Assembly: GCA_016207165.1 (NCBI GenBank)
Contig: JACQQD010000003.1
Coordinates: 47,343 to 111,342, forward strand
Direction of reading: 5' to 3'
Origin: Microcaldota archaeon
Lineage (GTDB): Archaea > Micrarchaeota > Micrarchaeia > Norongarragalinales > Norongarragalinaceae
DNA length: 64,000 nt
In this document: in pieces, positions 8,449 through 17,636 of the stretch
Layout of the letters: each line of letters starts with the position of its first letter
How positions within the stretch are numbered: the stretch's first letter is position 1
The notes under the pieces: model-generated
The model's input: only the letters and a program-made list of their open reading frames with translations
Database searches by the model: none
Told to the model about the DNA's origin: nothing
Position numbers and translations under genes: made by a program

Positions 8449-9591
8449 GTGAAGTTCAACACGAAAGCGGTTCACGCCGGAGAAAAACCGGATTCCGCCA
8501 CCGGGGCCCTGGCAACGCCCATTTATCAGACGAGCACGTACGCCCAGGACGCGCCCAACCAACACAAGGGCTTCGATTACAGCCGGGCGGCCAACCCCAC
8601 CCGGCAAATCCTGGAAAACAATTTGGCGGCCCTGGAAAACGTGGATTACGCCGTGGCATTCTCTTCGGGCTTGGCGGCCACAAGCTCGGTGTTGAACTTG
8701 TTCAAGCAAGGCGACCATGTGGTCGCGTCACAAGACATGTACGGCGGCACGTACCGGTTGTTCAAGCAACTCTACGAAAAATACGGAGTCACCTTTGATT
8801 TCGTTGACGCGACGAACTCGGACGCCCTGCAATCCGCCATCAAACCCAACACCAAACTCGTATGGATTGAAACCCCCTCCAACCCGCTTCTCAAAATTAC
8901 GGACATCAAAGCCGCCGCCGCCATCGCCCACGACGCCAACGCGCGGTTGGCCGTGGACAGCACCTTGGCCACGCCCCACCTACAACAACCCTTTTCCTTG
9001 GGGGCCGACTTGGTCGTGCATTCCACCACGAAGTACCTCAACGGACACGCCGACGTCATCGGCGGCGCGGTATGCGTCAAAGACAAAACCCTCTACGAAC
9101 AGTTGCGCTTCTGGCAGAAGTCCGTGGGATCGGTTCCGGGCCCCCTGGATTGCTATTTGGTGTTGCGCGGAATCAAGACCCTGCCGCTTCGCATGGACCA
9201 GCACTCCAAGAACGCCATGACCGTCGCCCAATTCCTGCAAAGCCATCCCAAAGTCAAGCGCGTCATTTACCCCGGACTTCAAAGCCACCCCCAACACGAA
9301 TTGGCGAAAAAACAGATGACCGCGTTTTCAGGAATGATTGCCGTGGAATTGGACGCCTCCTTTGAAAAAGCCATGGCGTTTGCCTCCAACTTGGAACTGT
9401 TCACCTTGGCCGAGGACTTGGGGGGAGTCAAGAGCCTGACGTGCCACCCGGCGTCCATGACGCACGCCGCCGTCCCAAAACAAGAACGCCTCAAAACGGG
9501 ATTCACCGACGAACTCATCCGCCTGAGCATCGGCATCGAGGACGCCGACGACCTCATCGAAGACCTTGAAAAAGCGCTGGACCCATTGTAG
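8449..9591 (+). CDS. Cystathionine gamma-lyase/synthase (Cys/Met metabolism PLP enzyme)
   Basis: A 380-residue fold-type I PLP enzyme. It opens FNTKAVHAGEKPD, typical of MetB/CGL proteins, with SSGLAATSSVL binding PLP phosphate and the PLP lysine K195 in HSTTKYLNGHADVIGG. The SLGGVKSL-type loop appears here as LGGVKSLTCHPASMTH. Members either cleave cystathionine to cysteine or build it from activated homoserine; lyase activity would complete transsulfuration with the upstream gene. Start is GTG 8449: the frame upstream is open but ATG 8394 is out of frame. Confidence 0.9.
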   Translation: MKFNTKAVHAGEKPDSATGALATPIYQTSTYAQDAPNQHKGFDYSRAANPTRQILENNLAALENVDYAVAFSSGLAATSSVLNLFKQGDHVVASQDMYGGTYRLFKQLYEKYGVTFDFVDATNSDALQSAIKPNTKLVWIETPSNPLLKITDIKAAAAIAHDANARLAVDSTLATPHLQQPFSLGADLVVHSTTKYLNGHADVIGGAVCVKDKTLYEQLRFWQKSVGSVPGPLDCYLVLRGIKTLPLRMDQHSKNAMTVAQFLQSHPKVKRVIYPGLQSHPQHELAKKQMTAFSGMIAVELDASFEKAMAFASNLELFTLAEDLGGVKSLTCHPASMTHAAVPKQERLKTGFTDELIRLSIGIEDADDLIEDLEKALDPL

Positions 9592-10998
9592 ATGAATATG
9601 CCGAAATTCTTCAACACATTGACCCGCAAGAAGGAAGCGTTCAAGCCCCTCCAGAACAACTTAGTGCGCTGGTACGCATGCGGCCCCACGGTGTACAATT
9701 ATCCCCACATCGGCAACTACCGCGCGTACGCGTTTGTTGACTTGCTCCGCCGCTTTCTGGAATGGAAGAACTACAAAGTCATGCTGGTCATGAACATCAC
9801 GGATGTGGACGACAAAACCATCCGCGACTCCCAAAAACAAGGCAAAACATTGGAAGAATTCACGCGGTTCTACGAGAAAGGCTTTTTCGAGGACCTGCAA
9901 ACACTGAACATTAAGCCCGCTAACTACTATCCCAGAGCCACGGACCACATCAACGACATGGTCAGCCTCATTGGCGAATTGACGCTGGCCCACAAGGCGT
10001 ACCAAGGCTCAGACGGGTCATGGTACTACAAGATTTCCGAGTTCTTGGACTACGGCAAGCTCTCGGGCCTCCAACAAAAGGACTTGAAAGCCGGAGCCTC
10101 CGGCCGCGTGGCGGCGGATGAATACACCAAGGACAACGTCTCCGACTTCGTATTGTGGAAAGCCTGGCAGCCAGACGACGGCGACGTGTACTGGGAAACC
10201 CGTCTTGGAAAAGGAAGGCCCGGCTGGCACATTGAATGCTCCGCCATGAGCACCAAGTACCTGGGGTTTAGCTTTGACATCCACACCGGCGGCGTGGACT
10301 TAAAATTCCCCCACCACGAAAACGAGATTGCCCAGTCGGAAGGCGCGTCCAAAAAACCGTTTGTCAAGTACTGGCTGCACAACGAGCACCTCCTGGTTGA
10401 AGGCAAGAAAATGTCAAAATCCCTGGGCAACTTCTACACGCTGCGCGACTTGTTGGACAAAAACCTCAAACCCGCGGCCATCCGCTACGCGCTCATTGCC
10501 ACGCACTACCGAAGCCAACTGAACTTCACGTTTGACGTGGTGCACGCCGCAGAAAAAACGCTGGACCGCCTCCAAGACTTTTTGGCTCGAGCGAAAGAAG
10601 CGGATGGAAAAAACAATCCCGGCTTGGAAAACGCGATCAAAAACACGAAAAAACGATTTGAAGACGCGTTGGACGACGACTTGGACGTCGCGCAGGCCCT
10701 CTCGGCGGTCTTTGAACTGGAGCACCAAGCCAACAAGGCCATGGCGCTGGGCCACGTCTCCAAAAAACAAGCCGAACGAATCGCAGACTTCTTTTGGAAC
10801 GATTTTAACGCGGTCTTCGGCGTCCTGGAAAAAAAGTCCGCCACCGTGCCGAAAACCGTTTTGGACCTCGTGGAGAAACGGGAAGCCGCCCGAAAAAAGA
10901 AGGACTTCAAGGCCGCGGACGCGCTTCGAAACCAAATCAAGGAAAAGGGCTTCGAGGTCGTGGACGAGGCCACTGGGCCCCGGCTGAAAAAAACCTAA
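9592..10998 (+). CDS. cysS: Cysteinyl-tRNA synthetase
   Basis: A 468-residue class I synthetase. It shows the zinc cysteine and HIGH-like motif in WYACGPTVYNYPHIGNY, the ERGGD-type zinc loop as GWHIECSAMS, HHENEIAQSE, and the KMSKS loop as KKMSKSLGNF. It charges tRNA-Cys. It directly follows the cysteine biosynthesis genes (start ATG 9592 abuts the previous TAG), so synthesis and charging of cysteine are encoded together. The length agrees with the family. A second start at 9598 is possible. Confidence 0.96.
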   Translation: MNMPKFFNTLTRKKEAFKPLQNNLVRWYACGPTVYNYPHIGNYRAYAFVDLLRRFLEWKNYKVMLVMNITDVDDKTIRDSQKQGKTLEEFTRFYEKGFFEDLQTLNIKPANYYPRATDHINDMVSLIGELTLAHKAYQGSDGSWYYKISEFLDYGKLSGLQQKDLKAGASGRVAADEYTKDNVSDFVLWKAWQPDDGDVYWETRLGKGRPGWHIECSAMSTKYLGFSFDIHTGGVDLKFPHHENEIAQSEGASKKPFVKYWLHNEHLLVEGKKMSKSLGNFYTLRDLLDKNLKPAAIRYALIATHYRSQLNFTFDVVHAAEKTLDRLQDFLARAKEADGKNNPGLENAIKNTKKRFEDALDDDLDVAQALSAVFELEHQANKAMALGHVSKKQAERIADFFWNDFNAVFGVLEKKSATVPKTVLDLVEKREAARKKKDFKAADALRNQIKEKGFEVVDEATGPRLKKT

Positions 10999-11627
10999 CC
11001 ACGAAGGTCCTGAAACGTTTTGTAGCCTTCCACCAAAAACAAGAATGCGGGAAGCAGGGGCGGAAAAACCGCGTCGAGACGGCCGACCCACAACGTGAAA
11101 AACAATCCGCCGAAAAGCAGGGCATCCCGCAGCAAGTACTTCTGGCGTTCCACGGCATTGGACGCGTCCTGGGTTTTTCCTTCCTGGACCAGACGGTCAA
11201 TGAATACCATCGTCAACGCAAACGACAGGAACACCAAACCAAACAGCGGCGCCACAAAAAACGGGTCCACGCGGTCGCGAAACGCATACAAAACCGCCAA
11301 AAAGACGCCCAAGCCCGTGAACACGGAAAGCCAGACCGTCACGCCTTTTTGCTTGGACAAATTGACTTTGACTTGTTCAAGGTCCGACAGCAAACCAAAA
11401 AACATCTGGAAGCGGTTGCCGCGCCACTCCTTGGGAAAATCAAGGAAACGAACGGCCAAGGACCCAAACAACAGCAAAAATTCCAAGCCGTACGCGGCGC
11501 CCAACACCTTGAGGGAAAACGCGTCAAAGAAAACTCCGGAAACGGATTTGACCAACGCATCAAAAAGGTACAACAAAAGAAGCAAGTGAACGGCGAAAAC
11601 GCCGAGGCGATCCAAGGAAAAGCGCAT
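10995..11627 (-). CDS. Hypothetical membrane protein, 210 aa
   Basis: About five hydrophobic segments are visible: residues ~9-28, ~41-62, ~98-117, ~126-143 and ~170-200. Basic loops lie between them, including a loop with EQVKVNLSKQKG. No enzymatic motif is seen and I do not recognise the family. It is the second gene of a leftward operon, starting 6 nt after alaS ends, and its last bases overlap the convergent cysS stop by 4 nt. Confidence 0.65.
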   Translation of the reverse strand: MRFSLDRLGVFAVHLLLLLYLFDALVKSVSGVFFDAFSLKVLGAAYGLEFLLLFGSLAVRFLDFPKEWRGNRFQMFFGLLSDLEQVKVNLSKQKGVTVWLSVFTGLGVFLAVLYAFRDRVDPFFVAPLFGLVFLSFALTMVFIDRLVQEGKTQDASNAVERQKYLLRDALLFGGLFFTLWVGRLDAVFPPLLPAFLFLVEGYKTFQDLRG

Positions 11628-11633
11628 GCTGTT

Positions 11634-14285
11634 TCACGCCTTCTTGCCGCGGGCAAAACGCGTGGACCCGCCGCCTTTGGCCCCCGCGGCGTTCAAAAGA
11701 GCAGTGGCATCCTGTTTGGACGAGTCATGCGTGGCAGCCACGACCAAGCCCGTCTTGGTCCAAAGCACGCAATCGATTTTCTTCGCCAGCTCCGTGGCCA
11801 AAAGCTCTAGCGTCTTCATGTCGTCAAACGGCACTTCCTTGTTGACTTGAACCTGTTTCTTGGCCAACGCCTCGTCCAACACTTTCCTGGCAAACGACGC
11901 CGCCAAGAGGTCCTGGCTCTTCTCCACTTTCTTTTGCGCTTCCTTCCATTCTTCAAAAAGCCGGTTCACGCCGGAAGGCAATTGGTCCGCCGACACGCTT
12001 AAAACCGAGGCGGCCTCGTCCAACACTTTTTCCTGGTGCTGCACGAACTCCAAGGCTTTCGGCCCCGCACGGTAGCGGAGGCGAATGACGCCGTCCTGGA
12101 CTTGGTCCACGCCGGTAATCTTCAGAAAACCAACTTGGTTCGTCGCGGTCCGGTGGATTCCGCCGCACGCCTCCGCATCCCAATCTTGGATGGTCACCAC
12201 GCGAATGGTCTTGCCAATGGCGCCGCCGCCCTGGTACAACCGGAAACCGTGTTCTTGTTCGGCGCGCCCCCGGTCCATTTCCTGGACCGTCACGGCCCGC
12301 GCCTGCATGATGACTTCGTTGGCCACCCGCTCCATTTCCTGGACTTTCTCCAGGGACGGGCGTTCAAAGTGCGTCACGTCCACGTGCGCCTCGGCTTCCT
12401 CCTTTTTGGAGCCGTGTTGCCACACGTGGCCGCCCAGCACTTTCCGAGCGGTGGCAATCATGATGTGGGTGGCGGTGTGATGCCTGGAAATGCTTTCCCG
12501 GCGCGGCACGTCCAATTGCAGCAACACATCCTGGTTGAGCGTGAAATCCGACGCGTTGGAAACGTAGTGGATGACGACGGAACCCTGTTTTTGGACGTCC
12601 ACCACGTCCACGCCCTCCATGAACCCGTGGTCAGCGGCTTGGCCTCCGCCTTCCGGATAAAACAGCGTGCGGTCCAGCACCACGGCGTTGAAAAGAAAGT
12701 CCACGTGCAGGACTTTGGCGTGCGTCTGTTTCAGCGTGGCGTCCAAGTAATACAGTAACTGGGTGGGGGGAAGCGGGGGCAAAACGATTTTGGTTTTGGG
12801 ATCTTTTTCCGAATCCTCGTCGGAGTGGTCTTTCCCCATGACGTGTTTTTCGGTGAGCTGCTTGTAGAATTCGGAAGGGATTTGGATGGATTTGCCGGCG
12901 GCTTTCTCCAAGAGTTCCGGGGTGATGCCGTGGCTTTCGTACAGCGTCACCATTTCCTTTGTGGACAAGGGTTTTCCGGAGGCGACGACCTGTCGGGCCA
13001 TGCCGGAGGCTTTCTGAAACGACGCCTCGTACTTGCGTTTTTCCACGCCCAAGACCGCAAACACGTCATCCAGGTTCTCGCGGAGTTCCGGGAACACGGG
13101 GTGCAAGTCGTCGGCGTGCAGTTGCATGACTTGTTCCAAATCCACGTTCAAATGGTATTGGTGGATGAACGCCAACGCCCTGCGCAAAAGCACGCGCAAG
13201 TTGTAGCCGCCCGCCGAGTTGGAAGGCAACGCGCCGTCCGTCAACGCGAACAACAAGGCCCGCGAGTGGTCCGCCACGGCGTACAAGGCTTGTTGCGGCG
13301 CGATGGAGTGCTCCAATTCATTCAGTGAAATGGATAGCGCGGAGGCAATCTTTTGCTTCTCTTGCTTGAGGTCCACCGTGCTTTCCACGTCCAAACTCGC
13401 CGAGAGCTTGGCGTAGCGGTCCAAGAGTTCCTGGTCAAGCGACAGCCCGGCCTGGCGCCGCATGAAGGACAACGGCTTGGCAAACACCGCATCGTATGCG
13501 GTGGGCGTGCCGTTGTAGTACCACAGCAGCCGCTCAAAGCCCCACCCCACGTCGATGACTTTGGTGTCCAACTCCTCAAACCCGGCCTTGGACGCGCGGA
13601 ACTGCATGAACACGGAGTTGACCAGCTCCGATCCGTGCGCAAAGGACTCCATGGAGGGGCCGAACGCGGAAAAATCCGGCATGTTCCAGACGTCCTCGCC
13701 GTAGATGAGGTCCTCCTTGGAAACGCCCAACACGCCAGTGAGAAAATCGAAGTTGTACTGCAGGCACTCTTCCTTCCAGTAGCCGTCTTGGGGGGCGTTA
13801 AACGCGTGCTGGCCCGCCATCATGAAACACGAGAAATGCCTTCCCGTAATACCGATGTTGGCGATGTCCGGAAAACGCAGGCACATCTGCGGCACCATCA
13901 ACGGGTTGGCGGGATACTCAAAGACGACTTTGCCTTGCTCCAACCGCTGAAAATCCACGATGGAGGCAATGGTAAAGGGTAAATCGTCGCGCCACCGGGA
14001 CACCACGGGATACCGGGGAATCACGGCGTGGCCGTTTTTCTTCCAGAAACCCGCGAACTTCTTCCAGAAACTCGCGTACGTCTCGGCCCGAGGCTGTTCA
14101 CGGAAAAACGCGTATTGTTCATGCGAAGAGTCGCCGCACGTGTCGCGGGCCGAAACGGACCAAAAACCCTTGCCGCAGATTTTGCACGCGTACCGGGAAA
14201 AGCCCTGCTCGTCAAACAAGGGCACCTGGTAGTACTTGGAATAATCCTCCCGGAACGTGTCCACGAGCGTTTTCTTGGAGAGCAT
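11634..14285 (-). CDS. alaS: Alanyl-tRNA synthetase (archaeal type)
   Basis: An 883-residue AlaRS. The archaeal N-terminal zinc ribbon is visible as YACKICGKGFW and TCGDSSH. The class II core follows (motif 1 around RYPVVSRWRDDLPF; motif 3 as GGYNLRVLLRRAL). The editing domain has HHTATHIMIATA and CGGIHRTATN, supplying zinc ligands that clear mischarged Ser/Gly. The C-terminal C-Ala domain ends near GGGSTRFARGKKA. ATG 14285 is preferred to GTG 14291: a TATA box (ATTAAATAG, reverse strand) lies about 30 nt upstream. It shares this intergenic region with AMP phosphorylase. Confidence 0.96.
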   Translation of the reverse strand: MLSKKTLVDTFREDYSKYYQVPLFDEQGFSRYACKICGKGFWSVSARDTCGDSSHEQYAFFREQPRAETYASFWKKFAGFWKKNGHAVIPRYPVVSRWRDDLPFTIASIVDFQRLEQGKVVFEYPANPLMVPQMCLRFPDIANIGITGRHFSCFMMAGQHAFNAPQDGYWKEECLQYNFDFLTGVLGVSKEDLIYGEDVWNMPDFSAFGPSMESFAHGSELVNSVFMQFRASKAGFEELDTKVIDVGWGFERLLWYYNGTPTAYDAVFAKPLSFMRRQAGLSLDQELLDRYAKLSASLDVESTVDLKQEKQKIASALSISLNELEHSIAPQQALYAVADHSRALLFALTDGALPSNSAGGYNLRVLLRRALAFIHQYHLNVDLEQVMQLHADDLHPVFPELRENLDDVFAVLGVEKRKYEASFQKASGMARQVVASGKPLSTKEMVTLYESHGITPELLEKAAGKSIQIPSEFYKQLTEKHVMGKDHSDEDSEKDPKTKIVLPPLPPTQLLYYLDATLKQTHAKVLHVDFLFNAVVLDRTLFYPEGGGQAADHGFMEGVDVVDVQKQGSVVIHYVSNASDFTLNQDVLLQLDVPRRESISRHHTATHIMIATARKVLGGHVWQHGSKKEEAEAHVDVTHFERPSLEKVQEMERVANEVIMQARAVTVQEMDRGRAEQEHGFRLYQGGGAIGKTIRVVTIQDWDAEACGGIHRTATNQVGFLKITGVDQVQDGVIRLRYRAGPKALEFVQHQEKVLDEAASVLSVSADQLPSGVNRLFEEWKEAQKKVEKSQDLLAASFARKVLDEALAKKQVQVNKEVPFDDMKTLELLATELAKKIDCVLWTKTGLVVAATHDSSKQDATALLNAAGAKGGGSTRFARGKKA

Positions 14286-14310
14286 GGCCACCAGCTTTAG
14301 GCTTTCGGCA

Positions 14311-14321
14311 ACTATTTAATC
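14311..14321. promoter_or_regulatory. Central TATA box between alaS and AMP phosphorylase
   Basis: ACTATTTAATC is the only AT-rich box in the 58-nt divergent gap. Its centre (14316) is 31 nt from ATG 14285 on the reverse strand and 28 nt from ATG 14344 on the forward strand, so both transcripts would be nearly leaderless. Confidence 0.55.
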
Positions 14322-14343
14322 TTGGCCTCGGTAGTTGTTCAAA

Positions 14344-15855
14344 ATGAAGGAAGCCTTCAACGTCAAAGTCTACGACATCGAACAAGGCCGAAACGAAGTC
14401 GTTTTGAGCGCCAAGCAGGCCCGCCGCATGGGCGTCGACGTTTCCGGCCGCGTCGAACTATCCGTCGGAAAAAAGAAAACCACGGCCATCGTGAACCTGG
14501 CGCACCGGACCGTTTCAAACCACGAAATCGGCGTGTTCTGGGAAGCCGTGCAGGAACTCAAACTCAAAAACGGGCAAAAAATATCCGTGTCCCCGCTACG
14601 GCCGCCCGCGTCCCTGGACGCCATCCGGAGAAAACTGGACGGCAAGACGTTGGAACCCGTCGAAGTGCGTAGCATCATCACCGACTTGATGAACGGCCAC
14701 TTGGCGACCCCCGAACTGGCCGCGTTCATCGCGGCGGTCCACACGCGCGACATGACCATCGAGGAAACCACCGCGCTCACGGAAGCCATCTACCAGAGCG
14801 GCGAACGATTGACGTTCAAAAAAACAAAACCCGTGCTCAGCGAGCACAGCATCGGCGGCGTGGCCGGAGACCGAACCAGCATGCTGTTCGTACCCATCAT
14901 GGCGTCTTTGGACGTGTTGGTACCCAAAACCTGCAGCCGCGCGATTTCCTCGGCCGCCGGCACCGCCGACGTCATGGAATTGTTTTGCCCCGTGGACTTG
15001 ACCGCCCAAAAAATGAAGGCCGTCGTCGAAAAAACCAACGGGTGCCTGGTGTGGGGCGGGGCCGTGAACATGGCGGCCGCCGACGACAAGCTCATCCAAA
15101 TCCGCCACCCCCTCCACTTGGACCCCCACCCGCTTTTGTTGTCCAGCATCCTGGCGAAAAAAAAAGCGGAAGGCGCAAAATACGTCATCCTGGATATCCC
15201 CACCGGCATCGGCGCCAAAGTCCGGGAAGTCGAGGAAGCCCGCGCCTTGGCTAAAAAGTTCCGGACTCTCGGCGAACACCTGGAAATCAACGTCGAAGTA
15301 ACCATCACCGACGGTTCCGAGCCTTTGATGCCGTTTGCCGGCCCGGCGCTGGAAGCCAAAGAGGCGCTTAGGACCATGGAAGGATCCGGTTGGAACGGGT
15401 TGGCGGAAAAGTCATGCCAGCTCTCCGGCGTGGCCATCGCGCTTCTTCGAGGCGTCTCACGCGAAGAAGGCTACCGCTTGGCGCGCCACCGCCTCAAAGA
15501 CGGCCACGCCCTGCAGAAATTCTTGGAAATCGTGGCCGCGCAAGGCGGCAAAAAAGAGCCGCAAAGCGCGGACGTTCAAGTCGGAAAATTCCGAGCCACC
15601 GTGTTCGCTCCAGAGGAAGGCACCGTCGAGCACGTGGACAACCGCCGGCTTTCCCGCGTGGCCCGCGCATTGGGCGCTCCGGACGACAAACTGGGGGGCC
15701 TCCACGTGTTAGCCATGAAAGGCGACCGCGTCGAGAAAGGCCAACCCATCTGCGAACTGTACGCCTCAAGCCAAGACAAGCTGGACTACGGCCTCGAGCA
15801 AATCAAGCACTTCAATCCAGTGGACATCGAGAAAATCGTCATCGACGTGGTATAA
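14344..15855 (+). CDS. deoA: AMP phosphorylase
   Basis: A 503-residue member of the thymidine/AMP phosphorylase family. A beta-barrel N-terminal extension (residues ~1-85) is typical of the archaeal enzymes. It is followed by the catalytic landmarks LSEHSIGGVAGDRTSML, KTCSRAISSAAGTADVMELF and GGAVNMAAADD. The enzyme splits AMP and other NMPs to base plus ribose-1,5-bisphosphate, the first step of the archaeal nucleoside-phosphate pathway that feeds type III RuBisCO. Neither the isomerase nor RuBisCO is in this window. ATG 14344 is chosen over TTG 14335. Confidence 0.95.
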   Translation: MKEAFNVKVYDIEQGRNEVVLSAKQARRMGVDVSGRVELSVGKKKTTAIVNLAHRTVSNHEIGVFWEAVQELKLKNGQKISVSPLRPPASLDAIRRKLDGKTLEPVEVRSIITDLMNGHLATPELAAFIAAVHTRDMTIEETTALTEAIYQSGERLTFKKTKPVLSEHSIGGVAGDRTSMLFVPIMASLDVLVPKTCSRAISSAAGTADVMELFCPVDLTAQKMKAVVEKTNGCLVWGGAVNMAAADDKLIQIRHPLHLDPHPLLLSSILAKKKAEGAKYVILDIPTGIGAKVREVEEARALAKKFRTLGEHLEINVEVTITDGSEPLMPFAGPALEAKEALRTMEGSGWNGLAEKSCQLSGVAIALLRGVSREEGYRLARHRLKDGHALQKFLEIVAAQGGKKEPQSADVQVGKFRATVFAPEEGTVEHVDNRRLSRVARALGAPDDKLGGLHVLAMKGDRVEKGQPICELYASSQDKLDYGLEQIKHFNPVDIEKIVIDVV

Positions 15856-15860
15856 ACCCA

Positions 15861-16436
15861 ATGGTCACTCATGTCGCCGTGTACCACCAAGTGGAACCAG
15901 CCGGACGCATGCAAAAGCCAGGAACCGCAATCACGTACTTTGAATTCCACGTCGGCACGCCGGAAGAACTGGGAACCACGGCCATTTCTGAATTCAATCC
16001 GGGAAAACTATTGACCCGCGTCGCGGTCCGACGCATACCGTCCAGATACCGCGGCGTCTTGGCAAGAACCCTTCAAACCATGAGAGCCATTGGGTACATG
16101 CGCTACCGAATCGTTCAGAGAGCCGACCGGAAGCGGAAAGCCATCAGCAGCAACGTGTACCCCAAAAAAAGCATTGGAAAGCGCATTCCAGGACTGGGAA
16201 CCCGGTTGGAACGATACGTGACACGGTACCTAAGAAGGTCTCGGTGGGCCGTGCAGTATTTTAGAACCACTAAAAATCCATCCGAGCCCCGTACCAAGCA
16301 AATCGTCGCCCGCGGCGGCCTCCCGAAAGACCAAGATGTGCATTGGCGCCGATGGGAAGCAGGACTCAAGCGGGCGGAGCGCCGGGCGTGGCGCGACCTT
16401 GGACGAAAACGCAAGGAATTGGGGACACCCGTGTGA
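15861..16436 (+). CDS. Hypothetical basic protein, 191 aa
   Basis: Starts at ATG 15861, 5 nt after AMP phosphorylase. The protein is very rich in Arg and Lys, with aromatic clusters and no transmembrane segment (for example VRRIPSRYRGVLARTLQTMR and GYMRYRIVQRADRKRK). That composition suggests contact with RNA or DNA, but no known domain is recognised. The end overlaps the start of the glyoxalase-fold gene by 4 nt, so the two are probably translationally coupled. Confidence 0.6.
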   Translation: MVTHVAVYHQVEPAGRMQKPGTAITYFEFHVGTPEELGTTAISEFNPGKLLTRVAVRRIPSRYRGVLARTLQTMRAIGYMRYRIVQRADRKRKAISSNVYPKKSIGKRIPGLGTRLERYVTRYLRRSRWAVQYFRTTKNPSEPRTKQIVARGGLPKDQDVHWRRWEAGLKRAERRAWRDLGRKRKELGTPV

Positions 16437-16924
16437 AGAATCGTGAAAGACAGATCCGCATTGGTCACGTGCACTTAACCGTTTCAAATCTCTCCCTATC
16501 CATCGCGTTTTACCGGTTGCTGGGATTTGAAATCACGCAAAGAATGGGTGACCAAGCCGCGTTCTTGTCCTCTGGCGGATATCATCACACCATCGGATTG
16601 AACACGTGGAGCAAACCCGGAGCCCAAAAACCACAAAGCGGCCAAATCGGTTTGTACCACGTCGCCATCCTCTACCCGAACCGAATTGAATTGGCCAAGG
16701 CCGTCAAGCGGTTGCTTGCCGCCGGACACGAATTGGATGGGACGGCGGACCACGGCGTGTCGGAATCCGTGTACGTGAAGGACCCCGACGGCAACGGATT
16801 GGAGTTGTACGCCGACCGAAAAGAATCCGATTGGCCCCGCGACGCGCAAGGAAACCTCAACATGGCCACGAATCCACTGGATTTGAACGCGTTGCTTCAA
16901 GACGCCGAAACCCATTCGAAGTAA
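16433..16924 (+). CDS. Glyoxalase/dioxygenase-fold (VOC) protein
   Basis: A 163-residue protein with two beta-alpha-beta-beta-beta modules. The first begins IGHVHLTVSNLSLSIAFYRL, with a metal-ligand-type His; the second is YHVAILYPNRIELAKAVKRL, with VYVKDPDGNGLELYADR containing the closing Glu ligand. The His-x(n)-His-x(n)-Glu pattern fits extradiol-dioxygenase-like VOC proteins (CatE-like). Substrate is unknown. Start GTG 16433 overlaps the previous stop (GTGTGA). Confidence 0.82.
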   Translation: MKNRERQIRIGHVHLTVSNLSLSIAFYRLLGFEITQRMGDQAAFLSSGGYHHTIGLNTWSKPGAQKPQSGQIGLYHVAILYPNRIELAKAVKRLLAAGHELDGTADHGVSESVYVKDPDGNGLELYADRKESDWPRDAQGNLNMATNPLDLNALLQDAETHSK

Positions 16925-16995
16925 ACGCTTTTTAAGCGGTGTTTTCATGCGTTGTAGGCTTCTGTTCCTTTCAAACTGAAAGGTGATTGTACAAC

Positions 16996-17490
16996 ATGTC
17001 CAAACTGACGATTCCCGCCATGGTGGAAGGCGGCAAAGCCTCCGCCGGCCCGCCCCTGGGTCCCGCACTGGGCCCCACCGGACTGAACATCGGGCAGATC
17101 ATCGCGCAAATCAACGAGAAAACGAAGGCCTTCGCCGGCATGCACGTGCCCGTGAAAGTCGTCGCCGACCCCAAGACCAAGACGTTTGAAATCGAAGTCG
17201 GCACGCCACCCACGTCCGCGTTGCTCAAAAAAGAAGCCGGCATCAAGGAGCCCGTCAAGGAGACGGAAGGCGAGAAAGGCAAGAAAACCATCGGCAACTT
17301 GTCCTTGGACCAAGTCATCAAAGTCGCTCAATCCAAGAAAGACCAGTCCCTGGCCAAGACCCTGAAAAGCCGGGTCAAGGAAGCCGCCGGAACGTGCCTG
17401 TCGTTGGGCATTACCGTGGAAGGCAAAAACCCCAAAGAATTCATTGCCGACGTCTCCGCCGGAAAACACGACGCCAAGCTCAAGGACTAG
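16996..17490 (+). CDS. rpl11: Ribosomal protein L11
   Basis: A 164-residue L11. It has the glycine/proline-rich N-terminal domain (MVEGGKASAGPPLGPALGPT, then NIGQIIAQIN) and a C-terminal RNA-binding domain with LDQVIKVAQSKK and GTCLSLGITVEGK. It binds the GTPase-associated centre of 23S rRNA. ATG 16996 follows AGGTGA at 16981; the ORF opens earlier at TTG 16987. In many archaea L11 is followed by L1, L10 and L12, but here it stands alone and is convergent with the TBP-like gene. Confidence 0.96.
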   Translation: MSKLTIPAMVEGGKASAGPPLGPALGPTGLNIGQIIAQINEKTKAFAGMHVPVKVVADPKTKTFEIEVGTPPTSALLKKEAGIKEPVKETEGEKGKKTIGNLSLDQVIKVAQSKKDQSLAKTLKSRVKEAAGTCLSLGITVEGKNPKEFIADVSAGKHDAKLKD

Positions 17491-17636
17491 TGTTCCGGCT
17501 CCCGGTGTTTTTTCTCCAAATCCGGGCGCGGCCACGCCAACGCGGAGGTTGGAGCCTGGCTCGCGTTGTAAACCGCGACCATTGTTTCCTGCGTGTGGTC
17601 CAAGTGGTGGGCGCGGCGAAAGCCGTCGTAGACTTC

